A stretch of 64,000 nucleotides of DNA from JADJNW01 sp964517145 (GTDB taxonomy: Bacteria > Bacteroidota > Bacteroidia > Chitinophagales > Saprospiraceae), in assembly GCA_964517145.1 (NCBI GenBank), contig CAZFBN010000008.1, positions 1 to 64,000 on the forward strand, written 5' to 3'. Position 1 is the first letter of the stretch. Every line of letters starts with the position of its first letter. Below, in pieces: positions 44,000 to 53,517 of this stretch. The position numbers and the translations under genes were made by a program. The notes below the pieces were generated by a model. It was not told where the DNA came from. It saw nothing but the letters and a program-made list of their open reading frames with translations, and did not search any database.

Positions 44000-44370
44000 A
44001 GCAAAAAAATAACACCGCGCTGATATTTTTTTCAAATACAAATCACAGGCAGGCATTTGGTTAATTTTATTAGACAAAATTCAAAATCCATTTTTTCCAA
44101 AATAATTAAAAAAATGGTAAATTTTAGAAAAAAGATAAATTTTCACCCGCATTGATGCAAATAAGCGCAGCAAAAAGCATTTTTTTTAAATTTTCCACCT
44201 TGGCAGCGATTAAAATATTATTTTCGTTGTAATTTTAGCCGCAACCTAAAACAAAATTTTTCCCCAACCTTAAAAGCAGCAGGAAATACTCCCCAGCGAC
44301 CAAAATCTAAACTTTTCATTAAGACGGAAGAACTTAAATCGCTTTATAACACTTAAAACCCATTATTTTT
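44000..44370. other. AT-rich gap upstream of susC
   Basis: 371 bp with no recognisable gene. It contains many A/T runs and the region upstream of the SusC-type start; no anti-sigma/ECF pair is present. Confidence 0.4.
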
Positions 44371-47300
44371 ATGAAGAAAGCTTTATTTGTTTTGCCAATA
44401 CTCTTTCTGAGTGTTTGCCTATGGGGGCAGCAGAAAGAAGTAAAGGGTGTAGTGACCACAAGTGAAGATGGGCTACCGGTCATCGGTGCCTCCATCTTAA
44501 TCAAAGGTACAAGTACCGGTACTGTTACGGAGTTGGACGGGAGTTACAAAATTACTGTGCCCGGCAACGATGCTATTTTGGTTGTTTCCTACACTGGTTT
44601 GAAAACGCAAGAGGTCACCGTTGGCGACCGCACTATTATTAATATTGTAATGGAAAGCAATGTTGCCTTTTTGGATGAGGTGGTGGTGACGGGTTATGGC
44701 TCTCAAGGACGACGGGTGCTGACCAGTGCGGTAAGTTCGGTAAAGGCGGAAGATATTCAAAACCTGCCTTCTGCAAGTGTGGATCAGCTTGTGCAAGGCC
44801 GTGCAGCAGGGGTACAGATCAACTCCAATTCCGGTACGCCGGGTGGTGGTATGTTTGTGCGTGTGCGTGGTACGACCTCTATTACCGCTAGTAGCGATCC
44901 CTTGTATGTCATAGATGGTATTCCGGTGGTATCAACGCCGTTGGAATCGGAAGGTACCGGTGGACAACGGACGAATCCTTTGGCAGACTTGAACCCGGCG
45001 GATATTGAGTCCGTAGAAGTTTTGAAAGATGCCTCTGCTACTGCAATTTATGGAGCACGTGCTTCAAATGGCGTGGTGCTGATCACGACCAAACGCGGTA
45101 AAAAAAGCCAGAATGCCCGAGTGAATCTGAATGCTTATACTGGAGTTCAAAGCTTGTGGCGATCTCCGTCTGACCAGTTGGTGACTGCATCGGAGTTTGA
45201 AATGTTAATCAATGAGGCAAACGCAAATAACTGGATTGCCACAAATGGCAGTTTGACTGCACCGGATTCAAAAGGTAATAACTTATAAAGCCACTTATCC
45301 TAATGCGAATAGTGGAAAATATGATACCGATTGGTCTTCTTTTCTTTTTGAAGATGCACCGATGTACAACATGGATTTGTCCATTTCAGGCGGTACGGAT
45401 AAAGTGCGCTATTACATCAGTGGTAACTATTTTGACCAGGATGGTATTCTAAAAGGAACTTCTTTTAAACGCTATACCGGTCGGGTGAATTTGGATTTTG
45501 ACGCCACAGACAAAATTAAATTGGGTACGAGTGTGTTGTACTCCCGCAACGACCGCACGCGTGTAGGCAATGATGACAACATCAGCGGTGCGATGGGTGG
45601 CGCTTACTTCTTGCCGCCGAATATACCGCCTTACCAAGCGGATGGTACGTTTACCAAGTTCTCCATTTTTGAAAATCCGATTGCCGTTGTACAATATGAT
45701 GACCGACTCATGCGCGTGAATCGTATTTTGGCTAATGTTTATGGAGAATGGGAAATTCTGCCTTCCTTGAAGTTTAAAACAAGTGGTAGCGTTGACTACA
45801 ACGAAATTAAAGAAGATAACTACGCACCCACACAATTGAATACAGGGGTAGCAGTTGGAGGCTCTGCCGTTTCTGCCGTTACGCTGGATGATAACCTGAT
45901 TTGGGAAAACATTCTGACTTTCCAGAAAGGTTTGGGCGGCGAGCATTACCTGACCGTGTTGTTGGGGCAATCGCTTCAAACTTCCAGAAATGAATTCACC
46001 CGTGCCTCTGGGCAAGGTTTTCCAAGTAATGAATTCCGTCGCATCACTTCAGCGGCTGTGCAAACGTCTTCTTCTACCGGTTCTGAGTGGGGAATTGCGT
46101 CTTTCTTTGGTCGTTTGAATTATGATTTTGGAGGAAAATACATTGTTACGGTGAATGTGCGTCGGGATGGTTCTTCCCGATTTGCAAAAGATTTTAGATG
46201 GGGTACTTTCCCGTCCATTGGAGCGGCATGGCGTATATCGGAAGAAAGCTTTTTCCCGAAAGGCGGCCTTATCAATGAATTGAAGCTGCGCGGTAGCTAT
46301 GGCATTACAGGTAATCAAAGTGGTATCGACAATTTTGCTTCGCTTGGTCTTTGGACAGGCGATGCTAAATACACCATTTCTGCCGGTACTCGCCCATTGC
46401 AGTTGGCAAACCCTGACCTGAAATGGGAGGAAACTTCTCAGGTGGATATTGGTTTTGACTTAGGTATTTTGAATGAACGCGTGGTTTTGAACTTTGACTG
46501 GTACAACAAATATACCCGCGACCTTCTGCTGGAAGTGCCGCTGCCACGTACAACGGGCTTTAGCAGCCAATTCCAAAACTTCGGTGAAGTAGAAAATACC
46601 GGTTGGGAATTTACGCTGAATGCGACGCCTGTTCAAACGCGCGATTTCAACTGGGACATTAGCTTCAACATAGCGCACAACAAAGCCATCGTAAGAAAGC
46701 TGTTCGCACCAATTGAAATCTACAACCGTAGTCCTTTCCGCCTGGAAGAAGGGCAGCCGGTGTTCTCTTTCTGGTTCCACGAGCAATTGGGGGTTAACCC
46801 ACAAACGGGCGATGTGATTTGGAGAACTGTTAACGGTACTTCTGAAACCGAGCAATTCGTTGCTGGACGCGACCGCTTTATTGTAGGCAATGCACAGCCA
46901 GATTTATTTGGCGGTATCAACAACAATATTACCTTCAAAGGCTTTGATTTCTCTATGTTTTGGCAGTATAGCCTGGGCAATGAGCAGTTGAACTGGACTC
47001 GCTTCTTCATGGAACATGGCGGCACGCGTAACACCAACTTTATGCGCAGCCAGCTCGACAGATGGCAGCAGCCAGGCGACATCACCGATGTACCAAAACT
47101 GGGTGCTAAAAATTACGCCGGCGATTTGCGTCCATCGCGTTTGGTGGAAGACGGTTCTTACATTCGTTTGAAAAACCTGACGATTGGTTACACACTCCCA
47201 GGAAGCTTGACACGAAAGCTTGGTATTCAAAAACTAAGATTGTACGCAACGGGTCAGAATGTGATTACCATTACAGATTATTCTGGCTTAGATCCTGAAT

Positions 47301-47398
47301 TGACCGGTACGGCTGCAACAGTTCTGACGCAAGGTATTGAATTCTTTACTTTCCCGAATCCAAGAATTTTTACAGGCGGGGTATCTGTTATATTCTAA
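44371..47398 (+). pseudogene. SusC/RagA-type TonB-dependent receptor, interrupted by a frameshift
   Basis: The first frame (44371-45288, 305 residues) holds the signal peptide (cleavage near LWGQ), the carboxypeptidase-like domain (KGVVTTSEDGLPVIGASI), the LDEVVVTGYGSQ TonB-box region and the plug (GVQINSNSGTPGGGMFVRVRG). It ends in a TAA. The second frame begins within YKATYPNANSGKYDTDWSS just after and runs to 47398 with the barrel (DKVRYYISGNYFDQDG to FFTFPNPRIFTGGVSVIF). Joining them gives about 1,007 residues, a normal SusC length. An extra G at 45274, or a sequencing error, would explain the break. It forms the outer-membrane channel of a SusCD pair. SusD follows. Confidence 0.85.
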
Positions 47399-47450
47399 TG
47401 CATGACAGAAGGAAATCTTAGTCTTTTATTAATTTTTCAAAAAAAATTAT

Positions 47451-48821
47451 ATGAAAAAGCTATTATATATTTTGATCCTGTCCATTGTTGCTTTTTCCTG
47501 CGATGTCTTTGACGTACAGCCACAGGCATCGGTAGATGACAGCACTGCCATTGTGAATGCAGGTGGTCTGACGGCTGCGGTAAATGGATTGTATGATCGT
47601 TTGCAAACCAATTATTACAACGGTGATTTATTCATGGTGGGCGACTTGTCTGCCGAAATTGCCCAAAGCGTAGGAACCTGGGATTTTTATCGGGAAATGG
47701 ACACTTACCGCGTCAGCCCGGATAACAACGAAAACCGGGATCTTTTTACCGCTATCTATCAAGTTGTTAATCAGGCGAATAACATCATTGAAGCGGCACC
47801 CGGTGTGAGCGACGCTACCGAAGCCGCAATAAATAAAGCATTGGGAGAAGCTTATTTTGCAAGAGGCTTGGCATTTATGGACGCGGCTATGCTGTGGGGC
47901 GGTATTCCTGGAGTGTATGGTACACTTGGTATTACGCTTCCTTTAGAGCCTTCCCGGATGCCCATAGAACTGCCACGTGCTTCTTTGCAAGAAACCTGGG
48001 CACAAATTGAGTCTGATTTTCAAAAGGCATTGCCATTGTTGCCAGAAGCTAGTGTAAGCACCAGTGGCGTACCTGCTCGCATTACTAAGGCTGCCGCTCG
48101 TGCGATGTTGGCAAGAACCTATTTGTATCTGAAAAATTATGCGCAGGCTTCAGACTTTGCGACCCAAGTAATTAATGATACCAAATTTAAATTGGTGGAC
48201 GATTATACCGCTATTTTTACAGGCAAACTTACAACTGAATCCATTTTTGAATTACAATTTGACAATGCCGATCAAAGTGGCATTCGTACTTGGTACATCC
48301 CGACTTCTGCGGGTGGACGCGGAGACCTGGCAGCGCATGATGAGTTTTACAACTCCATTCCAGCAGATGATGAGCGTAAAAAATTATATGCTTTTGATAA
48401 CAATGCCAAATTTTATTATCCAACTAAATACGCCAAAGCTGGTAATATCGACAACATTCACGTAATACGCTTGTCAGAAATGTACTTGATTCGTGCTGAA
48501 GCCGACTATCTCGCAGGTAAAGGCAATCCTTTAGCCGATTTGAATACTGTTCGGGGACGGGCTAACCTGGCTCCTCTTGCTTCGATTAGTAGCATTGATG
48601 ATATTTTGAACGAGCGCAAGATAGAATTTGCGTTTGAAGGGCAGCGTTGGTACGATCTGCTGCGCACCGGCAAGGCGACTACCGTATTGGCTAGTGTTCC
48701 ACGTACCAACTCACCGGGCGCACCAGCAACGCTGGCAGATGCCAATCGGCAGGTACTTCCAATTCCGAGCGCAGAATTGAATGCGAACCCGAATACTGTA
48801 CAAAATGATGCTTATAAATAA
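47451..48821 (+). CDS. SusD/RagB-family nutrient-binding lipoprotein
   Basis: A 456-residue lipoprotein. The signal ends IVAFSC (lipidated Cys17). The helical TPR-like core and the C-terminal region (LRTGKATTVLASVPRTNSPGAPATLADANRQVLPIPSAELNANPNTVQNDAYK) have the usual SusD end, with the LPIPxxExxxNPxxxQNpgY motif. It caps the SusC channel and selects substrate. It starts 52 bp after susC and is followed by a terminator. No glycoside hydrolase or protease is adjacent, so the nutrient is unknown. Confidence 0.93.
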   Translation: MKKLLYILILSIVAFSCDVFDVQPQASVDDSTAIVNAGGLTAAVNGLYDRLQTNYYNGDLFMVGDLSAEIAQSVGTWDFYREMDTYRVSPDNNENRDLFTAIYQVVNQANNIIEAAPGVSDATEAAINKALGEAYFARGLAFMDAAMLWGGIPGVYGTLGITLPLEPSRMPIELPRASLQETWAQIESDFQKALPLLPEASVSTSGVPARITKAAARAMLARTYLYLKNYAQASDFATQVINDTKFKLVDDYTAIFTGKLTTESIFELQFDNADQSGIRTWYIPTSAGGRGDLAAHDEFYNSIPADDERKKLYAFDNNAKFYYPTKYAKAGNIDNIHVIRLSEMYLIRAEADYLAGKGNPLADLNTVRGRANLAPLASISSIDDILNERKIEFAFEGQRWYDLLRTGKATTVLASVPRTNSPGAPATLADANRQVLPIPSAELNANPNTVQNDAYK

Positions 48822-48864
48822 TAGAAGTTTGTTTTAATTTATTTTAACAAACCATTTACACATG

Positions 48865-48900
48865 GCTGCCAGGGAAAATTTTCCTGGCAGCTTTCTTTTT
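48865..48900 (+). terminator. Rho-independent terminator after susD
   Basis: GCTGCCAGG (48865-48873) and CCTGGCAGC (48883-48891) pair perfectly, followed by TTTCTTTTT. The stem is G+C-rich for this genome. Confidence 0.85.
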
Positions 48901-49095
48901 ATTAATATTAACGTGAATGATGGATTTAGCGCAGCTAAAATGATCTATGGTGGCTAAGGTGGTTAAAAAAAAGCGTCGCGATTTGAGTAGTTATTGAAAA
49001 ATCGTCTAGAAATAAGTTTATTGTTTGACGATCAATTTCGTCCATAACTCACATTAATATTAAAATAAAAAATTATAGAAAGCTTGTTTTTTTAA

Positions 49096-50304
49096 TTAAA
49101 TCCGCTCTTCGACATAATGATGTAAATATTGAAACAAGGGCGTCAGATGCCCATTATTTGTTACCGTAGCGCGTTGCAGGATTTCGCTATGATCCACATG
49201 TAATAATTCTGGTAAAATATACTGAATAAATTGCTCCCCAAAATAAGCCGAGGCATCGCGTGGCATTTCACTAGGCAAATTGTCAATGGTCATCATATCG
49301 ATCACATGCTCCTGAAAAGGCGCAGCTTCTGCTTCTTTCAAAGGATCATACCCAAACACCGGATCAGCAATGGTAGAAGCCTTGAGCGTAGAAGGCACGG
49401 AGGACTCCGGCGCTAAATCGCAAGTTACATCAGCAATGACGCGAATATTAAAATCCGCTTTTCGCATTTCCGTTTTATCAAAAAATGCAGGTGCTTTTGG
49501 ATTCCAGTAAATACCATTGATAAAAATATGACACACTTTAGTAAATGCTTCAAAATTGCTACAATAATGTTCCGGGTGGCTGTAAAAATCCTCGGCAACA
49601 AATGCGCCCCCGTCTTTGCGTTTCATATAATCACTACTACTCAAATGTGTAAAAACAGCATTATCAAAAGATTGCGTTAAAAATTCCGCAGGATTCACCT
49701 GACGAATCCCCATGTCTTGCAACACTTCCACCGCACCCAGCCCTACCCTACCGGAGCCGGTCACCACAATTTTTAGCGGTGGCAATTGTAATTGTTTATA
49801 ATGTTTTTTGGCTTCCGCATAATCAAATAAATCCTTCATTCGCTGGAGCGCAAAAGCCCCCGTGCGCTGCCCATACGTCCATATCGCATTGTGCGCGCCT
49901 ACCATGCCCGCAAATCGACCAAAAGCAATAAGCCGTTGACCACGATCATTGGTAAGCACCTCATAATCAATCAGTTTTATTTTTTTATTAATAATGGCTT
50001 GTAATAATTTACGATTGTGCGGCTGTGCTTTTATTGTATGAGAGAAAAAACAATACGTTTTGCCCGAAATCAATTGTGCAGTTGGTACTTCCTTGATGCC
50101 CATCAACATATCACAATCCGACACATCCTGCACCAGCGGGATACCAGCGGTGGCGTACTCTTCATCTTTGAAACAACGCACCTCCGAGGGTTGCACCACG
50201 ATTTCCACTGGAAAATGCTGCACGATATATGCACACTGTTGTGGCGAAAAAGGCACCCGCGCATCGGAGGGTATTTTGCCTTCTCGAATAATTCCGATTT
50301 TCAT
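49096..50304 (-). CDS. Saccharopine / alanine dehydrogenase-PNT family oxidoreductase
   Basis: 402 residues from the ATG at 50304 (MKIGIIREGKIPSDARVPFSP); the in-frame start 21 codons upstream is not homologous. The N-terminal catalytic part (PLVQDVSDCDMLMGIKEVP, TYCFFSHTIKAQPHN) matches NAD-dependent saccharopine dehydrogenase LYS1-like enzymes. The nucleotide fold LKIVVTGSGRVGLGAVEVLQDMG lies near 177-199, and MMTIDNLPSEMPRDASAYFG follows near 335-354. LYS1 forms lysine and 2-oxoglutarate from saccharopine, but bacterial members may have other substrates. It is monocistronic. Confidence 0.82.
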   Translation of the reverse strand: MKIGIIREGKIPSDARVPFSPQQCAYIVQHFPVEIVVQPSEVRCFKDEEYATAGIPLVQDVSDCDMLMGIKEVPTAQLISGKTYCFFSHTIKAQPHNRKLLQAIINKKIKLIDYEVLTNDRGQRLIAFGRFAGMVGAHNAIWTYGQRTGAFALQRMKDLFDYAEAKKHYKQLQLPPLKIVVTGSGRVGLGAVEVLQDMGIRQVNPAEFLTQSFDNAVFTHLSSSDYMKRKDGGAFVAEDFYSHPEHYCSNFEAFTKVCHIFINGIYWNPKAPAFFDKTEMRKADFNIRVIADVTCDLAPESSVPSTLKASTIADPVFGYDPLKEAEAAPFQEHVIDMMTIDNLPSEMPRDASAYFGEQFIQYILPELLHVDHSEILQRATVTNNGHLTPLFQYLHHYVEERI

Positions 50305-50434
50305 ATTGCACCGTTCAAATTTCAAGATTGATATTTCAAACTTCCCTTCTCCCTTTTGGTCATGCAAAGTTGTAGAATCAAAAAAGGAAACTCAAAGTTT
50401 TTATCGGAAACTTTTTTTAGTAATCTTTGGTTAA

Positions 50435-50442
50435 TACCTTTG
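50435..50442 (+). promoter_or_regulatory. Possible -7 box for ssrA
   Basis: TACCTTTG fits TAnnTTTG, about 80 bp upstream of the mature tmRNA 5' end. This would imply a processed precursor leader. Confidence 0.35.
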
Positions 50443-50522
50443 CTAATCGATGAAGCGTGGAGCGCAAAGTCAAAAGAGGCTTTTACATCATACGCTCATT
50501 CAAAGCACTTCCGCATAATCTT

Positions 50523-50912
50523 GGGGACGTACTGGAATCGACAGGATTGAATGTTGGTAAGTAAGCATGCCGGAGCACGATTGTTCACTCCGCAAAAAAT
50601 GGCGATCAACAACAACTGGCGAACATCGTTACGCCATGGCTGCCTAATTCAAGGAATTAGAAAGCCTTTGTACTTAACGCACGCGCTACGTGCGCCTCGC
50701 TCTTTGCCTAACTGAGCCGCGTTGAGTGCATCATAACCCGCTAGGCTGGGAAATGGATGCCGTCTGAGTTCATTTCCGAGATTCAGGACTGGATTGGAGA
50801 CATGGGTGCGTTGGCTAACCTACCCTTCAATCAAGACTCAAATAGCGAACTAAGCATGTAGAAAGCTTATGGGCACTTTCGCTGGACGCGGGTTCGAGTC
50901 CCGCCGTCTCCA
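50523..50912 (+). ncRNA. ssrA: Transfer-messenger RNA (tmRNA)
   Basis: Rescues stalled ribosomes by adding a degradation tag. The 5' end GGGGACGTACTGGAATCGAC and the 3' T-arm GGTTCGAGTCCCGCC form the tRNA-like part; GGGGACG pairs with CGTCTCC (one G-U). The tag is read from 50618: GGC GAA CAT CGT TAC GCC ATG GCT GCC TAA, giving GEHRYAMAA and stop. It ends in the expected small-Ala-Ala pattern, close to the GENNYALAA tag known from Bacteroides. CCA is not encoded. The length of 390 nt is normal and a strong terminator follows. Confidence 0.96.
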
Positions 50913-50913
50913 C

Positions 50914-50948
50914 AAAGCCTTGTAAATCAAAAACTTACAAGGCTTTTC
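50914..50948 (+). terminator. Rho-independent terminator of ssrA
   Basis: AAAGCCTTGTAA (50914-50925) and TTACAAGGCTTT (50935-50946) are perfect 12-bp complements with a T-run. It begins 2 bp after the tmRNA. Confidence 0.85.
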
Positions 50949-51051
50949 CATTTAATGGATTAAAATTACCATTCAAATCAAAAGCCTTCCATTCCTTGTA
51001 AATGCGAATTCTTTTTTTACCTTCGTTTTCAAAGTCAAAAAATAAAATCCT

Positions 51052-51681
51052 ATGAAAGACCTCTGCGTATTTTTAGACCCTGGGCACGGTGGCTTGGATC
51101 GGAATGGCAATTATGTCACTGCTCCTAGCAAGCAATTTGAGCACTCGAAAGGCACTTTTCACAAGGGGCGCTGGTTTTTTGAAGGCGTTTGGAATCGAAC
51201 GTTGACCAATCGCGTTGCACAAAAACTTTGGAACCTGCGTATTCCTTACCTTATTGTAGCGCATGAGTACCTCGATACGCCTTTGGCACAGCGCGTGGAA
51301 ACGGCAAACTGGTATCATCGCAATTTTAAGGAAGGAATTTTTATTTCCAATCATTCCAATGCCAGCGGTGGCGTGGCGCGGGGTTATGAAGTTTATACGT
51401 CGCGCGGCAATACGCAGTCGGATAAGCTGGCGGATTTGCAGTTTAACAATGTGAAAGAATTATTGGGTACGCGCATCACGCTGCGCCCCGATGCGACGGA
51501 TGGCGACCAGGACAGAGAAGCCGGCTTTTATGTGTTGGTCAATACGGTGATGCCGGCTATTTTGAATGAGCATTTGTTTTTTGATAATTATGAAGATGCC
51601 ACGTTGCTGATGAGTGATGATATTGTGGATTTATTCGCGGAGGCGCAGGTACGCACCATCATTCAGTGGTTCAATCAATAA
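51052..51681 (+). CDS. N-acetylmuramoyl-L-alanine amidase (Amidase_3 family)
   Basis: A 209-residue zinc amidase that cleaves the lactyl bond between MurNAc and the peptide. The zinc motif VFLDPGHGGLDRNG is at 6-19; EGVWNRTLTNRVAQKL near 45-60 includes the zinc Glu, and FISNHSNAS near 98-106 the zinc His. The domain ends at the C-terminus with no binding repeats. There is no signal peptide, so it is either cytoplasmic, phage-like, or released by other means. An intergenic repeat element follows. Confidence 0.83.
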   Translation: MKDLCVFLDPGHGGLDRNGNYVTAPSKQFEHSKGTFHKGRWFFEGVWNRTLTNRVAQKLWNLRIPYLIVAHEYLDTPLAQRVETANWYHRNFKEGIFISNHSNASGGVARGYEVYTSRGNTQSDKLADLQFNNVKELLGTRITLRPDATDGDQDREAGFYVLVNTVMPAILNEHLFFDNYEDATLLMSDDIVDLFAEAQVRTIIQWFNQ

Positions 51682-51775
51682 CGTAGTGCAGGCTTTAGCC
51701 TGCTTTCCGTACTGCAATCTTTAGGTTGCAGGCTAAAGCCTGCCTGACGAAAAACAGCCTGGAAGGCTGCACTAC
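51682..51775. repeat. Dispersed intergenic hairpin element, GTAGTGCAG family, second copy
   Basis: Starts CGTAGTGCAGGCTTTAGCCTG and ends ACAGCCTGGAAGGCTGCACTAC, with CTTTAGGTTG in the middle. It matches the copy at 4556-4638. Arms pair over about 20 bp with mismatches. Confidence 0.65.
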
Positions 51776-51788
51776 AAAATCAAGCAAC

Positions 51789-53447
51789 ATGACCAATAAA
51801 GCAATCGCCCAGGCGTTTCAACAACTCGGTGACCTGATGGAATTGCACGGGGAGAATCCGTTCAAAATCCGTTCGTATCAAAATGCGTACCTCACCTTGC
51901 GCAAGTTGGATCGTCCCCTGACGGAAATGAGCAAGGTAGAAATGGATGCGATCAAAGGCGTGGGGTCGGCGATTGCTGCGAAGATTCAGGAATTGCTGCT
52001 CACCGGCAAAATGCAGACGCTGGAAAAATACAAAGCGCTGACGCCGCCGGGCGTAGTTGAAATGATGGATATTGATGGCTTTGGTCCTAAAAAAGTTTAT
52101 ACGGTGTGGAAAGACCTGGGCGTGGAAAGTGTGGGCGAGTTGTTATATGCTGTCAATGAAAATCGCCTGATTGAACTCAAGGGTTTTGGTAAAAAAACAC
52201 AGGATGCACTCAAGCAAAAGTTGGAATATTATCAGCGCTCGAAAGACCAATTTCATTATGCAACGCTAGAAGCCGAAGCATTAGATCTATTACAATATTT
52301 ACAACAAAAACTGCCCGATGTAAAGATTAGTCTTACCGGAGCGCTGCGGCGTTGTGCGAATATTGCGGATAAAATTGAAATTCTAATTGAAACGACTCAT
52401 CTTTCGGATGCTATTTTTGATAATAAAAATCTTACATTAAAAGAAAAATCAGAAAATATTATAACGGCATTCACCGAAAATACGTATCCTGTCATACTGT
52501 ATTGCTGTACGCCAGAGGAGTTTGGTTCTAAACTTTTTGATTCTACGGCGACTCCTGCTTTCAAAACAGCATTTTTATCACAATTTCCCAACATTCATCC
52601 AGCAGATTTTGCCGAGGAAGCCGCCATTTTTGAGGCTGCTGAACTGCCTTACATTGCCCCGGAATTGCGCGAAAGCGACTATTTTTTACAACGTGCCAAA
52701 GAGGGTAAGTTGCCTAATTTGTTAGAAGAGAAGGACATTCGCGGTGTGCTGCATGCGCACAGCACCTACAGCGACGGCATCAACTCCTTGCGGGAAATGG
52801 CGACCTACACGCGCAAGCAAGGCTACGCTTACCTGGGCATTACCGACCACTCCAAAGCGGCTTTTTACGCGAATGGCTTGCAGGTGGAGCGCGTACTGCA
52901 ACAATGGGCAGAAATTGATCAATTGAACCAGGAACTCGCGCCGTTTCGCATTTTCAAAGGCATCGAGAGCGATATTTTGAACGATGGCTCCCTCGATTAT
53001 GAGGAAGATATTTTAAAAGGTTTTGATTTTATCATCGCTTCGGTGCATAGCAATTTGCGCATGGACGAAGCCAAGGCGACCCAGCGTTTGCTTACCGCTA
53101 TTGAAAATCCTTACACGACCATGCTCGGACACCCTACCGGGCGCTTGCTGCTCTCGCGCGAGGGCTATCCCATCAATCATCTCAAAGTAATAGACGCCTG
53201 TGCTGCGAATGGCGTTTCAATTGAATTAAATGCCAATCCGTACCGGTTGGACCTGGATTGGAGCTGGATTCCGTATGCTTTGGAAAAAGGTGTAAAAATT
53301 GCGGTCAATCCAGACGCTCACAGCACCGCGGGCATTCACGACATTCGCTACGGCGTACTGTCGGCTCGCAAAGGAGGCTTAGATGCAAAAAACTGTGTGA
53401 ATGCGCTTTCGGCAGAAGAATTTGCCAATTTTATTCGGCGGCATTAA
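51789..53447 (+). CDS. polX: DNA polymerase X with PHP domain
   Basis: 552 residues from the ATG at 51789 (MTNKAIAQAFQQLGDLMEL); an upstream start at 51726 would place the repeat element inside the gene. It has helix-hairpin-helix motifs (IKGVGSAIAAKIQELL near 57-72 and IDGFGPKKVYTVWKDLG near 95-111), a family X polymerase core, and a C-terminal PHP phosphoesterase domain (LHAHSTYSDGINSL near 320-333; GITDHSKAAFYA; ASVHSNLRM; LGHPTGRLL; NPDAHSTAGI). PolX fills short gaps in base excision repair, with the PHP part giving 3'-5' exonuclease activity. In the polymerase domain the usual GSF/RR-aspartate site reads LTGALRRCANIADKIEILIE, where the DxD pair is weakened, so polymerase activity may be poor. 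Confidence 0.93.
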   Translation: MTNKAIAQAFQQLGDLMELHGENPFKIRSYQNAYLTLRKLDRPLTEMSKVEMDAIKGVGSAIAAKIQELLLTGKMQTLEKYKALTPPGVVEMMDIDGFGPKKVYTVWKDLGVESVGELLYAVNENRLIELKGFGKKTQDALKQKLEYYQRSKDQFHYATLEAEALDLLQYLQQKLPDVKISLTGALRRCANIADKIEILIETTHLSDAIFDNKNLTLKEKSENIITAFTENTYPVILYCCTPEEFGSKLFDSTATPAFKTAFLSQFPNIHPADFAEEAAIFEAAELPYIAPELRESDYFLQRAKEGKLPNLLEEKDIRGVLHAHSTYSDGINSLREMATYTRKQGYAYLGITDHSKAAFYANGLQVERVLQQWAEIDQLNQELAPFRIFKGIESDILNDGSLDYEEDILKGFDFIIASVHSNLRMDEAKATQRLLTAIENPYTTMLGHPTGRLLLSREGYPINHLKVIDACAANGVSIELNANPYRLDLDWSWIPYALEKGVKIAVNPDAHSTAGIHDIRYGVLSARKGGLDAKNCVNALSAEEFANFIRRH

Positions 53448-53517
53448 TAGAATTGGCGTTTGAAAATGTTTTACAATTCCGAGTAATGCTTAAATTTTGG
53501 GACTAAACCAGGCAAAG

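Noticed and set aside
50356..50550. Small open frame overlapping the start of tmRNA
   Set aside because: It overlaps the tmRNA and its upstream region and shows no protein-like pattern.
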